Shown here piece by piece: positions 42,295 to 51,197 of a stretch of DNA of 64,000 nt (the first letter of the stretch is position 1; each line of letters starts with the position of its first letter). A program made the position numbers and the translations under genes. Under the pieces are notes generated by a model that was not told the DNA's origin, did not search any database, and was given only the letters and a program-made list of their open reading frames with translations. The DNA comes from Larkinella sp965227735 (GTDB lineage: Bacteria > Bacteroidota > Bacteroidia > Cytophagales > Spirosomataceae): NCBI RefSeq assembly GCF_965227735.1, contig NZ_OZ245776.1, positions 7,316,001 to 7,380,000 on the forward strand. Reading direction: 5' to 3'.

Positions 42295-42356
42295 AGCCAT
42301 TTCCGGTTTTTGCGCGCTTCCTTGTGGGCGCGGCAAGGCTGGAAATGGCTTTTTTA
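42295..42356 (+). terminator. Rho-independent terminator of glf
   Basis: AGCCATTTCC (42295-42304) pairs with GGAAATGGCT (42341-42350), followed by TTTTTTAT; the intervening GC-rich sequence can fold further. Confidence 0.75.
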
Positions 42357-42448
42357 TATTTATTTGAGAATGTTTGTCCGATAACGATTACTTCTGAATC
42401 GAAACAGCGTCTAAAGTAAACCGGTGCGTTTAATTTTCACGATGCTGT

Positions 42449-43996
42449 ATGCGGATACTTTTTCTGATCACGTTTAGCCTCTTTTTTTGGGTTTCCCCTG
42501 TTTTTAGCCAGGATTCTTTGGGTGTAGTAACCGTCATCAGAAAACCGCCCATCCGACTGTTTGCCGAGTTGGGCGCATCCGGTAGTTCTGCAGCCCGAAC
42601 ACCCTTCTGGTTTCGCACCAACCAATCCGGCATTGTTCCGAACACAGCCCCGTTCCTGACAGCACGTGCTGGCATCCGGGCCGAGTATACCGGTAAAAAC
42701 CGCAGGACGGCATGGGGGTACGGTTTTGAAGGCGTTGGTTTAGTCGCGGCAAAATCGGTCTTACTGATTCCGGAAGCCTATGTCAAAGGGAAATGGGGCG
42801 TTTTTGAAATCCTGGTTGGTCGACGCCGGGAGATCATTGGGCTGGCGGATTCTACGGCTGTTGGTTCGGGCTCCTACAGTTGGTCGGGGAATGCCCTGCC
42901 GATGCCTAAAATCCAGCTTTCGCTGGCGGATTATACGCCCATCGGTTTTACCCGGGGACTAATTGCGTTCCGGGGTTTGTATGCCCACGGCTGGTTTGAC
43001 AACAAGGGGCCGGTAACGCATTCGTATCTCCATCAAAAGGCACTTTATGGTCGAATTGGAAAACCGAACTGGCCAGTCCGGTTTTATGGCGGACTGAATC
43101 ATCAGGTGCAATGGGCTGGTCGAAGTACGGTCATAACCGGGGATGATGTGATCAAAAACGGGCGATTCCCCACCGGTTTTACCAATTATCTGAATGCCAT
43201 CACCGGCCTTTCGCTGGCGGCCAAAGGCGATGCCGTCGATACGACCGAATACAGTAAAAACGATCGCGGGAACCGGGTGGGAAACCACCTCGGCACAGTC
43301 GACGTTGGACTGGAAATAGTCCGGAAATCATTCACACTGCTGTTTTATCGCCAGAGCATCTATGAAGACGGGTCACTGTACTATTTGACCAACCTTGCCG
43401 ACGGGCTGAATGGCCTGCGCTTCCGGAATCTCAAGCCGACCACCCGGACCTGGCAGATCCAGACGGCCGTTGTGGAGTTTTTGTTTACGAAAAGCCAGGG
43501 AGGCTCGGTATTTAGCACAGAAAATAAAAAACGGGGTTCGGATAATTATTTCAACCACGGTCAATACATCGACGGCTGGTCGTATGGAGGCCGAACCATT
43601 GGAACGCCTTTTATTACCCCTGCTATGGATGCTAAGCCGGACCTGCCGCGTTCCTACAAAGAACAACTCCTCTTCTTTACGAACAACAACCGCGTACGGG
43701 TGATGCACCTGGGGCTGGTGGGTAGTTTCCGGTCAACTTATATTTTTCAGTTGAAAGGGTCGCTGAGTGACAACTATGGAACCTACACCCAGCCGTTTCC
43801 TAAACGAGCCCGTCAGTTTTCGTCCCTGATTTCCGTCAGCTTTCCGGTTACCTGGCTGGAAGGTGCGCAAGCCACCCTTTCGATGGCCAGCGATTTGGGG
43901 AAACTGTATACCAATAGTACTGGTATTTACGTCAGCCTTCGGAAAAACTGGCAGGCCCATTCTCTAAAACACCGCCAGTCATTAGACCCGGAGTAG
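42449..43996 (+). CDS. Capsule assembly Wzi-like outer-membrane beta-barrel
   Basis: A 515-residue outer-membrane protein with a signal peptide (MRILFLITFSLFFWVSPVFS). The body has alternating aromatic/polar strands (FWFRTNQSGIVP, AWGYGFEGVGL, FEILVGRRREIIGL, LKPTTRTWQIQTAVVEF) typical of the Wzi family, which anchors capsular polysaccharide. With glf upstream it may take part in galactofuranose-containing polysaccharide display; that link is inference. Its last 15 nt overlap the next convergent gene. Confidence 0.88.
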   Translation: MRILFLITFSLFFWVSPVFSQDSLGVVTVIRKPPIRLFAELGASGSSAARTPFWFRTNQSGIVPNTAPFLTARAGIRAEYTGKNRRTAWGYGFEGVGLVAAKSVLLIPEAYVKGKWGVFEILVGRRREIIGLADSTAVGSGSYSWSGNALPMPKIQLSLADYTPIGFTRGLIAFRGLYAHGWFDNKGPVTHSYLHQKALYGRIGKPNWPVRFYGGLNHQVQWAGRSTVITGDDVIKNGRFPTGFTNYLNAITGLSLAAKGDAVDTTEYSKNDRGNRVGNHLGTVDVGLEIVRKSFTLLFYRQSIYEDGSLYYLTNLADGLNGLRFRNLKPTTRTWQIQTAVVEFLFTKSQGGSVFSTENKKRGSDNYFNHGQYIDGWSYGGRTIGTPFITPAMDAKPDLPRSYKEQLLFFTNNNRVRVMHLGLVGSFRSTYIFQLKGSLSDNYGTYTQPFPKRARQFSSLISVSFPVTWLEGAQATLSMASDLGKLYTNSTGIYVSLRKNWQAHSLKHRQSLDPE

Positions 43997-44275
43997 CTGA
44001 TGCAGGTCGATCTGATCTAAATAGGGTTCAAAAGGATGCTGGCTTCTTGATTTCCGCCGGTTTTGGCTGCGGAGTGAGAAGACATGCTGTAGTTCATGGT
44101 TGCCTTCGTAATACGGACTCTTGCTAAAATACGCTTCAACGAAAAAATCGCCGACGGCATACAAACGAACCGTAAACGGAGGAGAAGAGCGATTCATCAG
44201 GTGGTGTCCGTAACGCCAAAGTAAATCGGCTTTCTTGGGTAGCGGGAGCTGGTTATATTCAATTCGAGTTAACAT
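43982..44275 (-). CDS. Small hypothetical protein (97 residues)
   Basis: A soluble, basic, aromatic-rich protein (MLTRIEYNQLPLPKKADLLWRYG..., FTVRLYAVGDFFVEAYFSKSP). No recognised domain or signal. Real coding is suggested by its composition and clean start, although it overlaps the Wzi-like gene tail to tail by 15 nt. The 179-nt spacer upstream has no obvious other feature. Confidence 0.72.
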   Translation of the reverse strand: MLTRIEYNQLPLPKKADLLWRYGHHLMNRSSPPFTVRLYAVGDFFVEAYFSKSPYYEGNHELQHVFSLRSQNRRKSRSQHPFEPYLDQIDLHQLLRV

Positions 44276-44454
44276 GAGCTGCAGTTGATGATTTGATTCG
44301 TCGTATTTACGCTGCAGTTTACGTTCCCGGATTTATAATTGTATGCAAAAGCACCCAATAATATGGCCAAAGTTAGCTAGCGGTTTTTTAAGTGTTCGTA
44401 TTTTTTAGTTCGTTGATTGGTAGTTAATTAAAATAAAATATGAGTAACATTTGA

Positions 44455-45285
44455 TTATTCCACGGAAGCGTCTTTTCCGTTCTCCCGTCGCTTAATCCGG
44501 TTGAGGTCGATCAGATACTGCTGGAGCTTTTCTTCCAGTTCGGCAGACGCAATGTTGGGGTACAGTTCGCCGTCGATGGCCAGGGATATCCGACCGGTTT
44601 CTTCGGAGATGGCAATGGCTGCGGCATCCGTCACTTCACTGATACCGAGGGCAGCCCGGTGGCGAAACCCCGTCGTCGTCGGAATTTCGTCGTTTTCAGA
44701 AATCGGCAAAATACAGCGGGCGGCCCGAATCCGGTCTTCGGAAATGATGACGGCCCCGTCGCGCAGCGGACTATACTGCCCGGCAATGGAAAGCAGCAAT
44801 CGTTTCGAAACCAGGGCGTCCAGTCCGTCGCCGGTTTGAATGAATTTGTCCAGATCGTCATTTTTGGCAATCACGATCAGCCCGCCGGTAAATTCCGACG
44901 ACATGGATTTGCAGGCATCGATGATCGGTTTCAGGGGCGTCGTGGGTTCAGTCACCGAAGGCTGGCGAAACCACCGCATCACAAACCGGCTGTTAGCGAT
45001 GTTGGTCGATTTGCCGATGATGAGCAAAAACCGCCGGATTTCCTGCTGAAAAATGATGATCAATGCCAGGGCGCCCACGCTGATGAAATACCCCAGAATG
45101 GTGGTCAGTAATTCCAGCCCAATGGCTTTTGCTACCAGATAAAGCAAATAAACGAGCAGATAACCCAGAAAAATCCGGCTCGCTATGGTGCCTTTGACCA
45201 AAAAATAAATCTGATAGAGCAGGAAGGCCAGTAACAGAACGTCCAGCACATCAAACCATTCGATATCGAGAAAACCAATTTTCAT
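44455..45285 (-). CDS. cdaA: Diadenylate cyclase CdaA
   Basis: A membrane c-di-AMP synthase, 276 residues. Three N-terminal membrane helices (~13-30, ~38-55, ~60-78) precede the DisA_N cyclase domain. The catalytic motifs LRDGAVIISEDRI (DGA) and GFRHRAALGISE (RHR) are intact. c-di-AMP controls potassium and osmotic balance. It lies 45 nt downstream of folP on the same strand, an arrangement seen often in Bacteroidota. Confidence 0.95.
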   Translation of the reverse strand: MKIGFLDIEWFDVLDVLLLAFLLYQIYFLVKGTIASRIFLGYLLVYLLYLVAKAIGLELLTTILGYFISVGALALIIIFQQEIRRFLLIIGKSTNIANSRFVMRWFRQPSVTEPTTPLKPIIDACKSMSSEFTGGLIVIAKNDDLDKFIQTGDGLDALVSKRLLLSIAGQYSPLRDGAVIISEDRIRAARCILPISENDEIPTTTGFRHRAALGISEVTDAAAIAISEETGRISLAIDGELYPNIASAELEEKLQQYLIDLNRIKRRENGKDASVE

Positions 45286-45330
45286 ACTAGCGCGTCTCTT
45301 TTTTTAATGGGGTACAGGCGGTCGTTGCCA

Positions 45331-46176
45331 TCAGACTGGCTGATAGTTTGCAACCAGCGTAATGGCTTCCATTGCTTCCCGCACGTCATGGACCCGTAAG
45401 ATATCGGCCCCTTTGGTCAGGGCCAGCGTATTCAAAACCGTTGTTCCGTTCAACGCATCTTCAGGCTGAATGTTCAGCGTTCGCCAGATGGTCGATTTGC
45501 GCGACAGTCCGACCAGCACCGGCGCGTCGAACGTCTGAAACGCTTCCAACTGGTTCAGAAGCTGGAAATTCTGCTGCGGTGTTTTGGCGAATCCAAAACC
45601 GGGGTCGATCAGCACGTCTTTCTGTCCCAGGGCCCGCAGCGTCGCCAGTTGTTGCTGCAACTCGAACAGAACATCCGGCACCAGATCGCTGTAAACCGTG
45701 TGTCGGGTCATCGTCTGCGGGGTTCCGCGCATGTGCATCAGGACGTACGGAACGCCCAACCCGGCGACGGTTTCGAACATCTGCGAATCAAGTGTGCCGC
45801 CCGAAACATCGTTGACCAGTACTGCACCCGCTTCAACAGCCTGCCGCGCCACCGAAGAGCGGAATGTATCGACCGAAATCCGAACGTCCGGAAAATGCTG
45901 AACCAGGGCTTCGATCATGGGTAGAACCCGGTCTAGTTCTTCCGATTCACTAATATCTGCAGCACCCGGCCGGGTCGAATAACCGCCAATATCGAGCAGG
46001 GAGGCCCCTTCGGAAAGCATGATGCCCGCCCGTTCAACCGCCTGATCGACAGAGTGTATGCGGCTGTCGGCGTAGAACGAATCAGCGTTGCTGTTCAGGA
46101 TTCCCATGACCACGGGTGTGGTCAGGTCCAGAACATTTCCCCGGAGATTGAGCGTTTTTTTCTTAACTTTCGGCAT
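45331..46176 (-). CDS. folP: Dihydropteroate synthase
   Basis: A folate-pathway TIM-barrel enzyme, 281 residues, that condenses 4-aminobenzoate with DHPPP. MGILNSNADSFYADSRI replaces the more usual NVTPDSFSD loop; GASLLDIGGYSTRPGA, ISVDTFRSSVA, LVNDVSGG, VLMHMRG, IDPGFGFAKT and RVHDV complete the set. pabB, which provides its 4-aminobenzoate, is elsewhere in the window. Confidence 0.95.
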   Translation of the reverse strand: MPKVKKKTLNLRGNVLDLTTPVVMGILNSNADSFYADSRIHSVDQAVERAGIMLSEGASLLDIGGYSTRPGAADISESEELDRVLPMIEALVQHFPDVRISVDTFRSSVARQAVEAGAVLVNDVSGGTLDSQMFETVAGLGVPYVLMHMRGTPQTMTRHTVYSDLVPDVLFELQQQLATLRALGQKDVLIDPGFGFAKTPQQNFQLLNQLEAFQTFDAPVLVGLSRKSTIWRTLNIQPEDALNGTTVLNTLALTKGADILRVHDVREAMEAITLVANYQPV

Positions 46177-46266
46177 GAAATTAGTGGGTGGTCATCGGTT
46201 GCCTTTCTTCAGACATCTGTAGAAAACGAGTGGCTCCTGAAGACGGATAACTGAAGATTCCAACGT

Positions 46267-46824
46267 ATGTTGCAAACCGAAGCTCAATATCGGCAAGTCA
46301 TTCAACTCTGCAAAGAGGTTTTCCAGAAAAAGAATAAAGACTACGGTACGGCCTGGCGCATTCTGCGACTGCCCTCCATCACGGACCAGATTTACATCAA
46401 AGCGCAACGGATTCGGACTTTGCAGGAACTCCGGACGCAGCGCGTCGCGGAAGGGGTGATCCCGGAATTTATGGGCATCATCAACTACTGCGTTATGGCC
46501 CTGATTCAACTGGAGCTGGCCGATAGCGACCAGATGGAAGTTCCGGTGGACGAACTCATGGCATTGTATGACCGGCAGGTAAATAATGTGATGGCGTTGC
46601 TGTTTGCCAAAAACCACGATTACGGCGAAGCATGGCGCGAAATGCGGGTCAGTTCGATGACCGACATTATCCTGATGAAACTGCTTCGTACGAAACAAAT
46701 TGAAGACAACCAGGGACAAACCCTGATTTCGGAAGGCGTCGACGCGAACTACATGGATATCATTAACTATGCCGTGTTCTGTTTGATAAAATTAGATGTA
46801 GTAGAAACCTCTGTACCTCGATGA
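46267..46824 (+). CDS. DUF1599 protein with internal duplication
   Basis: A 185-residue soluble protein made of two similar ~85-residue halves: KNKDYGTAWRILRLPSITDQIYIK...EGVIPEFMGIINYCVMALIQLEL and KNHDYGEAWREMRVSSMTDIILMK...EGVDANYMDIINYAVFCLIKLDV. This is the DUF1599 family. The conserved DYG.AW and INY positions recall all-alpha NTP pyrophosphohydrolases, but I would not assign that activity. Its stop overlaps the next start by 4 nt (ATGA). Confidence 0.9.
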   Translation: MLQTEAQYRQVIQLCKEVFQKKNKDYGTAWRILRLPSITDQIYIKAQRIRTLQELRTQRVAEGVIPEFMGIINYCVMALIQLELADSDQMEVPVDELMALYDRQVNNVMALLFAKNHDYGEAWREMRVSSMTDIILMKLLRTKQIEDNQGQTLISEGVDANYMDIINYAVFCLIKLDVVETSVPR

Positions 46825-47969
46825 ACACCAGTAAAGTCCGGACCACACCCGTTCGAAAAACCGCGCTCTGGCAGCGTATTCTGGCCCAAACCGCCCGTTT
46901 TATTGTGGGAGCCATCTTTATTTTTTCGGGTCTGATCAAGATCAACGACCCGGTTGGCACCCAGATTAAATTCACCGAATATTTCGAAGTTTTTGCGCTG
47001 GATGTGCCGTCGCTGGCGGGCTTTTTTCACGGTTTGATTCCTTTCACGCTCATTCTGTCGGTCATGTTTTGTGCGGCCGAAGTGGTGCTGGGGGTAGCCC
47101 TGCTGCTGTCCTACCGGATTAAGTTCACCTCCTGGGTGCTGCTGGCTCTGATCGTGTTTTTTACCTTTTTAACCTTCTATTCAGCCTATTTTAACAAAGT
47201 GACCGATTGCGGCTGTTTTGGCGATGCGATTAAATTAAAACCGTGGACCTCGTTCAGCAAAGACATTTTCCTGCTGGTGCTGATTCTGGTCATCATCTGG
47301 CAACGGAAGGTCTTCCGCAACACGCCCACCGGTTTTCTGGTCGGAATGGCCACCGTGGTAGCAATCGGGATTGGCGTTTTCGCCATTCAGCATTTGCCGC
47401 CACTCGATTTGCTGCCATACGCCGTCGGGAAAAGCATACCGACGCAGATGCAACCCTCGGAACCCTTGCGGTTTTCGTATAAAATGGAGAAAGACGGGAA
47501 GGAAGTGGAACTGGAAAAATACCCCACCGACACGACCTACAAATTCAAGGAAATGGTTTTGCTGAACGAATCGGCCAAACCCAAAATTACCGATTACCGG
47601 GTCTGGAACGACGAAGGCGACTTTACACAGTCCACCTTTGAAGGGACTAAACTCATGCTGATTATCCGGGAACTGGACGATCTGAGTATTGGCGACATGC
47701 CCGCCATCCGGAAACTAATGAAAGGCGTCGAGGACAAGAACGTGATGCCGATGATTCTGACGTCGGTGAGTGACAAGGAAATCAACGATTTTCGGCACGA
47801 ATACCAGCTTTCTGTTCCGGTCTATAAAGCCGATGCGACGGTTTTGAAAACCATCGTACGCTCCAACCCCGGTTTGTGGCTGATCAGTGGCGGAGTCGTG
47901 AAAGGCAAATGGCACCATTCCGATACGCCAACTCCTGAGGAAGCGCTGGCGTTGTTGACTACAAACTAA
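46821..47969 (+). CDS. BT_3928-family DoxX/MauE-like membrane protein
   Basis: A 382-residue protein with four to five membrane helices in the N-terminal ~190 residues (IVGAIFIFSGLIKINDPVG, LILSVMFCAAEVVLGVALLL, VLLALIVFFTFLTFYSAYF). The DoxX/MauE-type signature KVTDCGCFGDAIKLKPWTSF holds a CXC pair. The C-terminal ~190 residues look thioredoxin-like (VDKNVMPMILTSVSDKEI...SNPGLWLISGGVVKGKW) but lack a CXXC. A role in disulfide handling or quinone-linked redox is possible, not shown. Translationally coupled to the DUF1599 gene. Confidence 0.86.
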   Translation: MNTSKVRTTPVRKTALWQRILAQTARFIVGAIFIFSGLIKINDPVGTQIKFTEYFEVFALDVPSLAGFFHGLIPFTLILSVMFCAAEVVLGVALLLSYRIKFTSWVLLALIVFFTFLTFYSAYFNKVTDCGCFGDAIKLKPWTSFSKDIFLLVLILVIIWQRKVFRNTPTGFLVGMATVVAIGIGVFAIQHLPPLDLLPYAVGKSIPTQMQPSEPLRFSYKMEKDGKEVELEKYPTDTTYKFKEMVLLNESAKPKITDYRVWNDEGDFTQSTFEGTKLMLIIRELDDLSIGDMPAIRKLMKGVEDKNVMPMILTSVSDKEINDFRHEYQLSVPVYKADATVLKTIVRSNPGLWLISGGVVKGKWHHSDTPTPEEALALLTTN

Positions 47970-47994
47970 GTGATTGCCTGGCAGGGCGTAATAC

Positions 47995-48504
47995 ATGAAG
48001 AATATCTTTTTGGTCGGAATGCCATCGTCGGGAAAAAGTACCCTCGGAAAACGGTTGGCCCGGCATTTAGCGTATCGGTTCGTCGATACGGATAAACTGA
48101 TTGTTCGGGAAGAAAAAGGACGGAGTATCAACGCCATTTTTCAGAGCGACGGTGAACCGTATTTTCGGGAAGTCGAAAGCCGGGTTTTGCACAACATTCA
48201 GCCCAACAGCCGGTTGGTGGTGGCAACGGGGGGCGGAATGCCGTGTTTTCACGAGAACATGGCGTTCATCAAGGCGAATGGATTCAGCATTTTTCTGGAT
48301 GTATCGCCGGAACACCTGCTCGATCGCATGTTGCGCCACGCTCAGGATGACCGGCCGCTTTTTAGCCGACAGGACCCTGCCTTACTCGAAAATTTGCGTC
48401 AGAAGTACAATGACCGTCGGATTTATTATACACAGGCAGATTTAATTGTTCCCGGAGAAATCGCTGTAGAAGAACTGAGTAAGCAGATTGAAGGGTATTT
48501 GTAA
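47995..48504 (+). CDS. aroK: Shikimate kinase
   Basis: A 169-residue NMP-kinase-fold enzyme that phosphorylates shikimate. Walker A GMPSSGKST (residues 8-16), shikimate-binding FVDTDKLI, VVATGGGMPCF and the lid RMLRHAQDDRPLF are present. It starts 25 nt after the BT_3928-like gene, so it is likely in the same operon. Its product leads to chorismate, the PabB substrate. Confidence 0.94.
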   Translation: MKNIFLVGMPSSGKSTLGKRLARHLAYRFVDTDKLIVREEKGRSINAIFQSDGEPYFREVESRVLHNIQPNSRLVVATGGGMPCFHENMAFIKANGFSIFLDVSPEHLLDRMLRHAQDDRPLFSRQDPALLENLRQKYNDRRIYYTQADLIVPGEIAVEELSKQIEGYL

Positions 48505-48635
48505 AGTTGCCGGGCAGCGGGCAGTTCAATAATCTTTTCCGGTTCCAGGAACCATTTAAAACAATCAATGTGTATTCTATACAGTTTGCACTGTCCCAGT
48601 GCGGTTTTAAATGGTAATATGCGCCGTATATTGAT

Positions 48636-49985
48636 ATGATCGTAGCGAAAAAGTACCTGATTGCCTGCCTGCTTAGTTTTGGGTCTTATCTTTCGTATTC
48701 GCAACCATCCACTGATTCTACGTTACAACAGGCTACGCTGGAAAGCTGTATTCAGTATGCATTGCAGCACCAGCCCGTTATAAAGCAATCTGAACTGGAT
48801 CAGTTGATTGCCGAGCGAACGATTCGCAGTGCGTTGTCGAGCTGGCTGCCGCAGATTTCCGGGAATTACAGCCTCCAGCGGTATCTCAAATTACCCGTTT
48901 CGCTCTTTCCAAATTTCAGTAACCCAACCTCTCCCGAACGGGTTCCCGTCACGGTGGGCGTTGCCAATCTCTCGAATATCCAGTTTTCCCTCAGCCAGAA
49001 TCTCTTTAACCGGGATGTGTTGCTGGCCAGCCGCACCGCCGATACGTACCGCGATCAGGCCCGCCAGAATCTGGTTAATAACAAGATCGATGTAACGGTC
49101 AACGTCAGCAAAGCCTTCTACGATCTGATCCTGACCCAAAAGCAGGTGGATATTCTGGACGGTGACATTGTCCGGCTGGAGCGGAGTTTGCAGGATGCCA
49201 CGAATCAGTACAAGAGCGGTTTGGTGGATCGGACGGACTACAAACGAGCCGCCATTGCCCTGAACAATTCACGGGCGCAACGCAAACAGGCGCAGGAGCA
49301 AATTGGCGGGAAAGCCCAGCTATTGAAGCAGTTGATGGGCTTTCCGCCCAACGGCGAACTCAAAGTGACCTACGATACGCTGCAACTCGCCAATGAGGTC
49401 TACATCGACACGACCCAACTCATTAAACCCGAAAGCCGGATTGAGTTTCAGTTGCTGCGAACCCAGCAGGAATTGCTGAAGGCCAACGTATTGTATAACC
49501 GTTGGGCGTATCTGCCGTCGGTTTCGGCCTCGGCCAACTACAATTTTGTGTTTCAGAACAGCGAGTTTGCACAGCTATACAGCCGGAACTTTCCGAATTC
49601 ACTCATTGGACTCACCATTGCCCTGCCGATTTACCAGGGTGGCCGGCGGGTGCAGGAATCCCGGATTGCCGAATTGCAGCTTCAGCGTTCCCAGTGGGAC
49701 CTGACGAATCTCTCGAACACCGTCACGACCGAATACCGGCAGGCGATGGCGAATTACAAGGGTAATCTGGCCACTTACCGGGCGTTGCAGGAAAATCTTG
49801 ATCTGGCCAACGACGTCTATCGGGTGATACAATTGCAATACCGCTCCGGCGTTCGAGCCTATCTGGATGTGATCATCGCCCAAAACGATCTGCGAACCAC
49901 CCAGTTGACGTACTTCAATGCGCTCTATAAGGTTTTGGTCAGTAAACTGGATGTTCAGCGGGCGTTGGGTACGGTGCCGAATTAG
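48636..49985 (+). CDS. TolC-family outer-membrane efflux protein
   Basis: A 449-residue outer-membrane channel of a tripartite efflux pump. Signal peptide (KKYLIACLLSFGSYLSYSQ), then two TolC repeats with long helices (SALSSWLPQISGNYSLQ, NKIDVTVNVSKAFYDLILTQKQVDIL, LPSVSASANYNF, YKSGLVDRTDYKRA). First gene of the tolC-adaptor-permease operon, with 12-nt gaps between the genes. Confidence 0.93.
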   Translation: MIVAKKYLIACLLSFGSYLSYSQPSTDSTLQQATLESCIQYALQHQPVIKQSELDQLIAERTIRSALSSWLPQISGNYSLQRYLKLPVSLFPNFSNPTSPERVPVTVGVANLSNIQFSLSQNLFNRDVLLASRTADTYRDQARQNLVNNKIDVTVNVSKAFYDLILTQKQVDILDGDIVRLERSLQDATNQYKSGLVDRTDYKRAAIALNNSRAQRKQAQEQIGGKAQLLKQLMGFPPNGELKVTYDTLQLANEVYIDTTQLIKPESRIEFQLLRTQQELLKANVLYNRWAYLPSVSASANYNFVFQNSEFAQLYSRNFPNSLIGLTIALPIYQGGRRVQESRIAELQLQRSQWDLTNLSNTVTTEYRQAMANYKGNLATYRALQENLDLANDVYRVIQLQYRSGVRAYLDVIIAQNDLRTTQLTYFNALYKVLVSKLDVQRALGTVPN

Positions 49986-49997
49986 TAATCAGAAAAT

Positions 49998-51185
49998 ATG
50001 AAACGCAGTCTTTATCCATCATTTCGAATGAACCGTCGCTTATACAAGCTTTCCATACCCGTTGTTTTGCTGGTTTTTTTGACGGCCTGCGGGGGTGACA
50101 AAAAACAAGCCCAGCAGGGGCCACCTCCGCCGACAGCCGTGGCTGTGGCCGTGGCCAGTCAGGGAACCGCCACCTATTACGACGAATATCCCGCAACCGT
50201 AACCCCGCTCAATCAGGTGGAAATTTATCCGCAGATTACGGGTTATATCACCGGTGTTTTCTTTACGGAAGGGCAGGTCGTTACGCGGGGACAGAAACTC
50301 TACGAAATCGACAAACAGCAATACCAGGCGAATTACGATGAAGCCGTTGCCAACGTCAATGTGGCACTGGCCAACCTGAACCGGGCGCAGAAAGACGCGG
50401 ATCGCTACAATACACTGGCGAAACAGGATGCCATTGCCCGGCAGGTGGTCGACAATGCCGAAGCATCCCTCGAATCGGCCAAAATGCAGGTGGCGGCTGC
50501 CCGGGCGAATGTCTCGCGGGTTTCAACCAACCTGAATTATTCGACCATCAAAGCGCCCCTGACCGGAACCATCGGCATTTCGCAGGTAAAACTGGGAGCC
50601 GCTGTGTCGCCTGGGCAAACCCTGCTGAATACCATTTCGTCCGATGATCCGATTGCGGTCGACATTTCGGTCGATGAAACTGACATTGCCCGCTTCGTGC
50701 GTTTTCAAAACCGGAAAGTGACCGACTCGACTTTTGTTTTTGTCTTGCCCGACGGAACGCCATATCAGGCTGCGGGGAAGATCGGAATTATCGACCGGGC
50801 CATCGACCCGCAAACCGGAACCCTGAAAGTGCGCTTGTTTTTCGCCAACAAACAAAAGTTATTGAAGTCTGGCATGAACGGCAACCTCCGGGTTCTGAAC
50901 AGCGAATCGGGCCAGCGGCTGCTAATTCCGTATAAGGCCGTGACGGAGCAGATGAGCGAATATTTTGTGTATGTGGTCGGCGACAGCAGTAAGGTGTCTC
51001 AACGGAAAGTTTCGCTGGGCAACCGCATTGGAGCCAATATTGTTGTCAAAGACGGAATTCGTGCCGGTGATAAAATTGTGACAGAAGGAATTCAGAAACT
51101 GCGGGAAGGGGCGATGGTGAAAGTTGTAGGTGATTCTGCTTCCGTTGCGCAGGCTCCCTCCTCAACAACCGGTCAAACCCACTAA
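49998..51185 (+). CDS. RND efflux periplasmic adaptor (lipoprotein)
   Basis: A 395-residue membrane-fusion protein with a lipobox LTAC (AcrA-type). Biotinyl-lipoyl-like strand YPATVTPLNQVEIYPQITGYI, coiled-coil hairpin (ANVNVALANLNRAQKDADRY) and beta-barrel/membrane-proximal domains follow. Start may be the ATG at 49998 or the in-frame ATG at 50028, which sits closer to the hydrophobic core of the signal. Confidence 0.93.
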   Translation: MKRSLYPSFRMNRRLYKLSIPVVLLVFLTACGGDKKQAQQGPPPPTAVAVAVASQGTATYYDEYPATVTPLNQVEIYPQITGYITGVFFTEGQVVTRGQKLYEIDKQQYQANYDEAVANVNVALANLNRAQKDADRYNTLAKQDAIARQVVDNAEASLESAKMQVAAARANVSRVSTNLNYSTIKAPLTGTIGISQVKLGAAVSPGQTLLNTISSDDPIAVDISVDETDIARFVRFQNRKVTDSTFVFVLPDGTPYQAAGKIGIIDRAIDPQTGTLKVRLFFANKQKLLKSGMNGNLRVLNSESGQRLLIPYKAVTEQMSEYFVYVVGDSSKVSQRKVSLGNRIGANIVVKDGIRAGDKIVTEGIQKLREGAMVKVVGDSASVAQAPSSTTGQTH

Positions 51186-51197
51186 TCAGCTTTAAAC

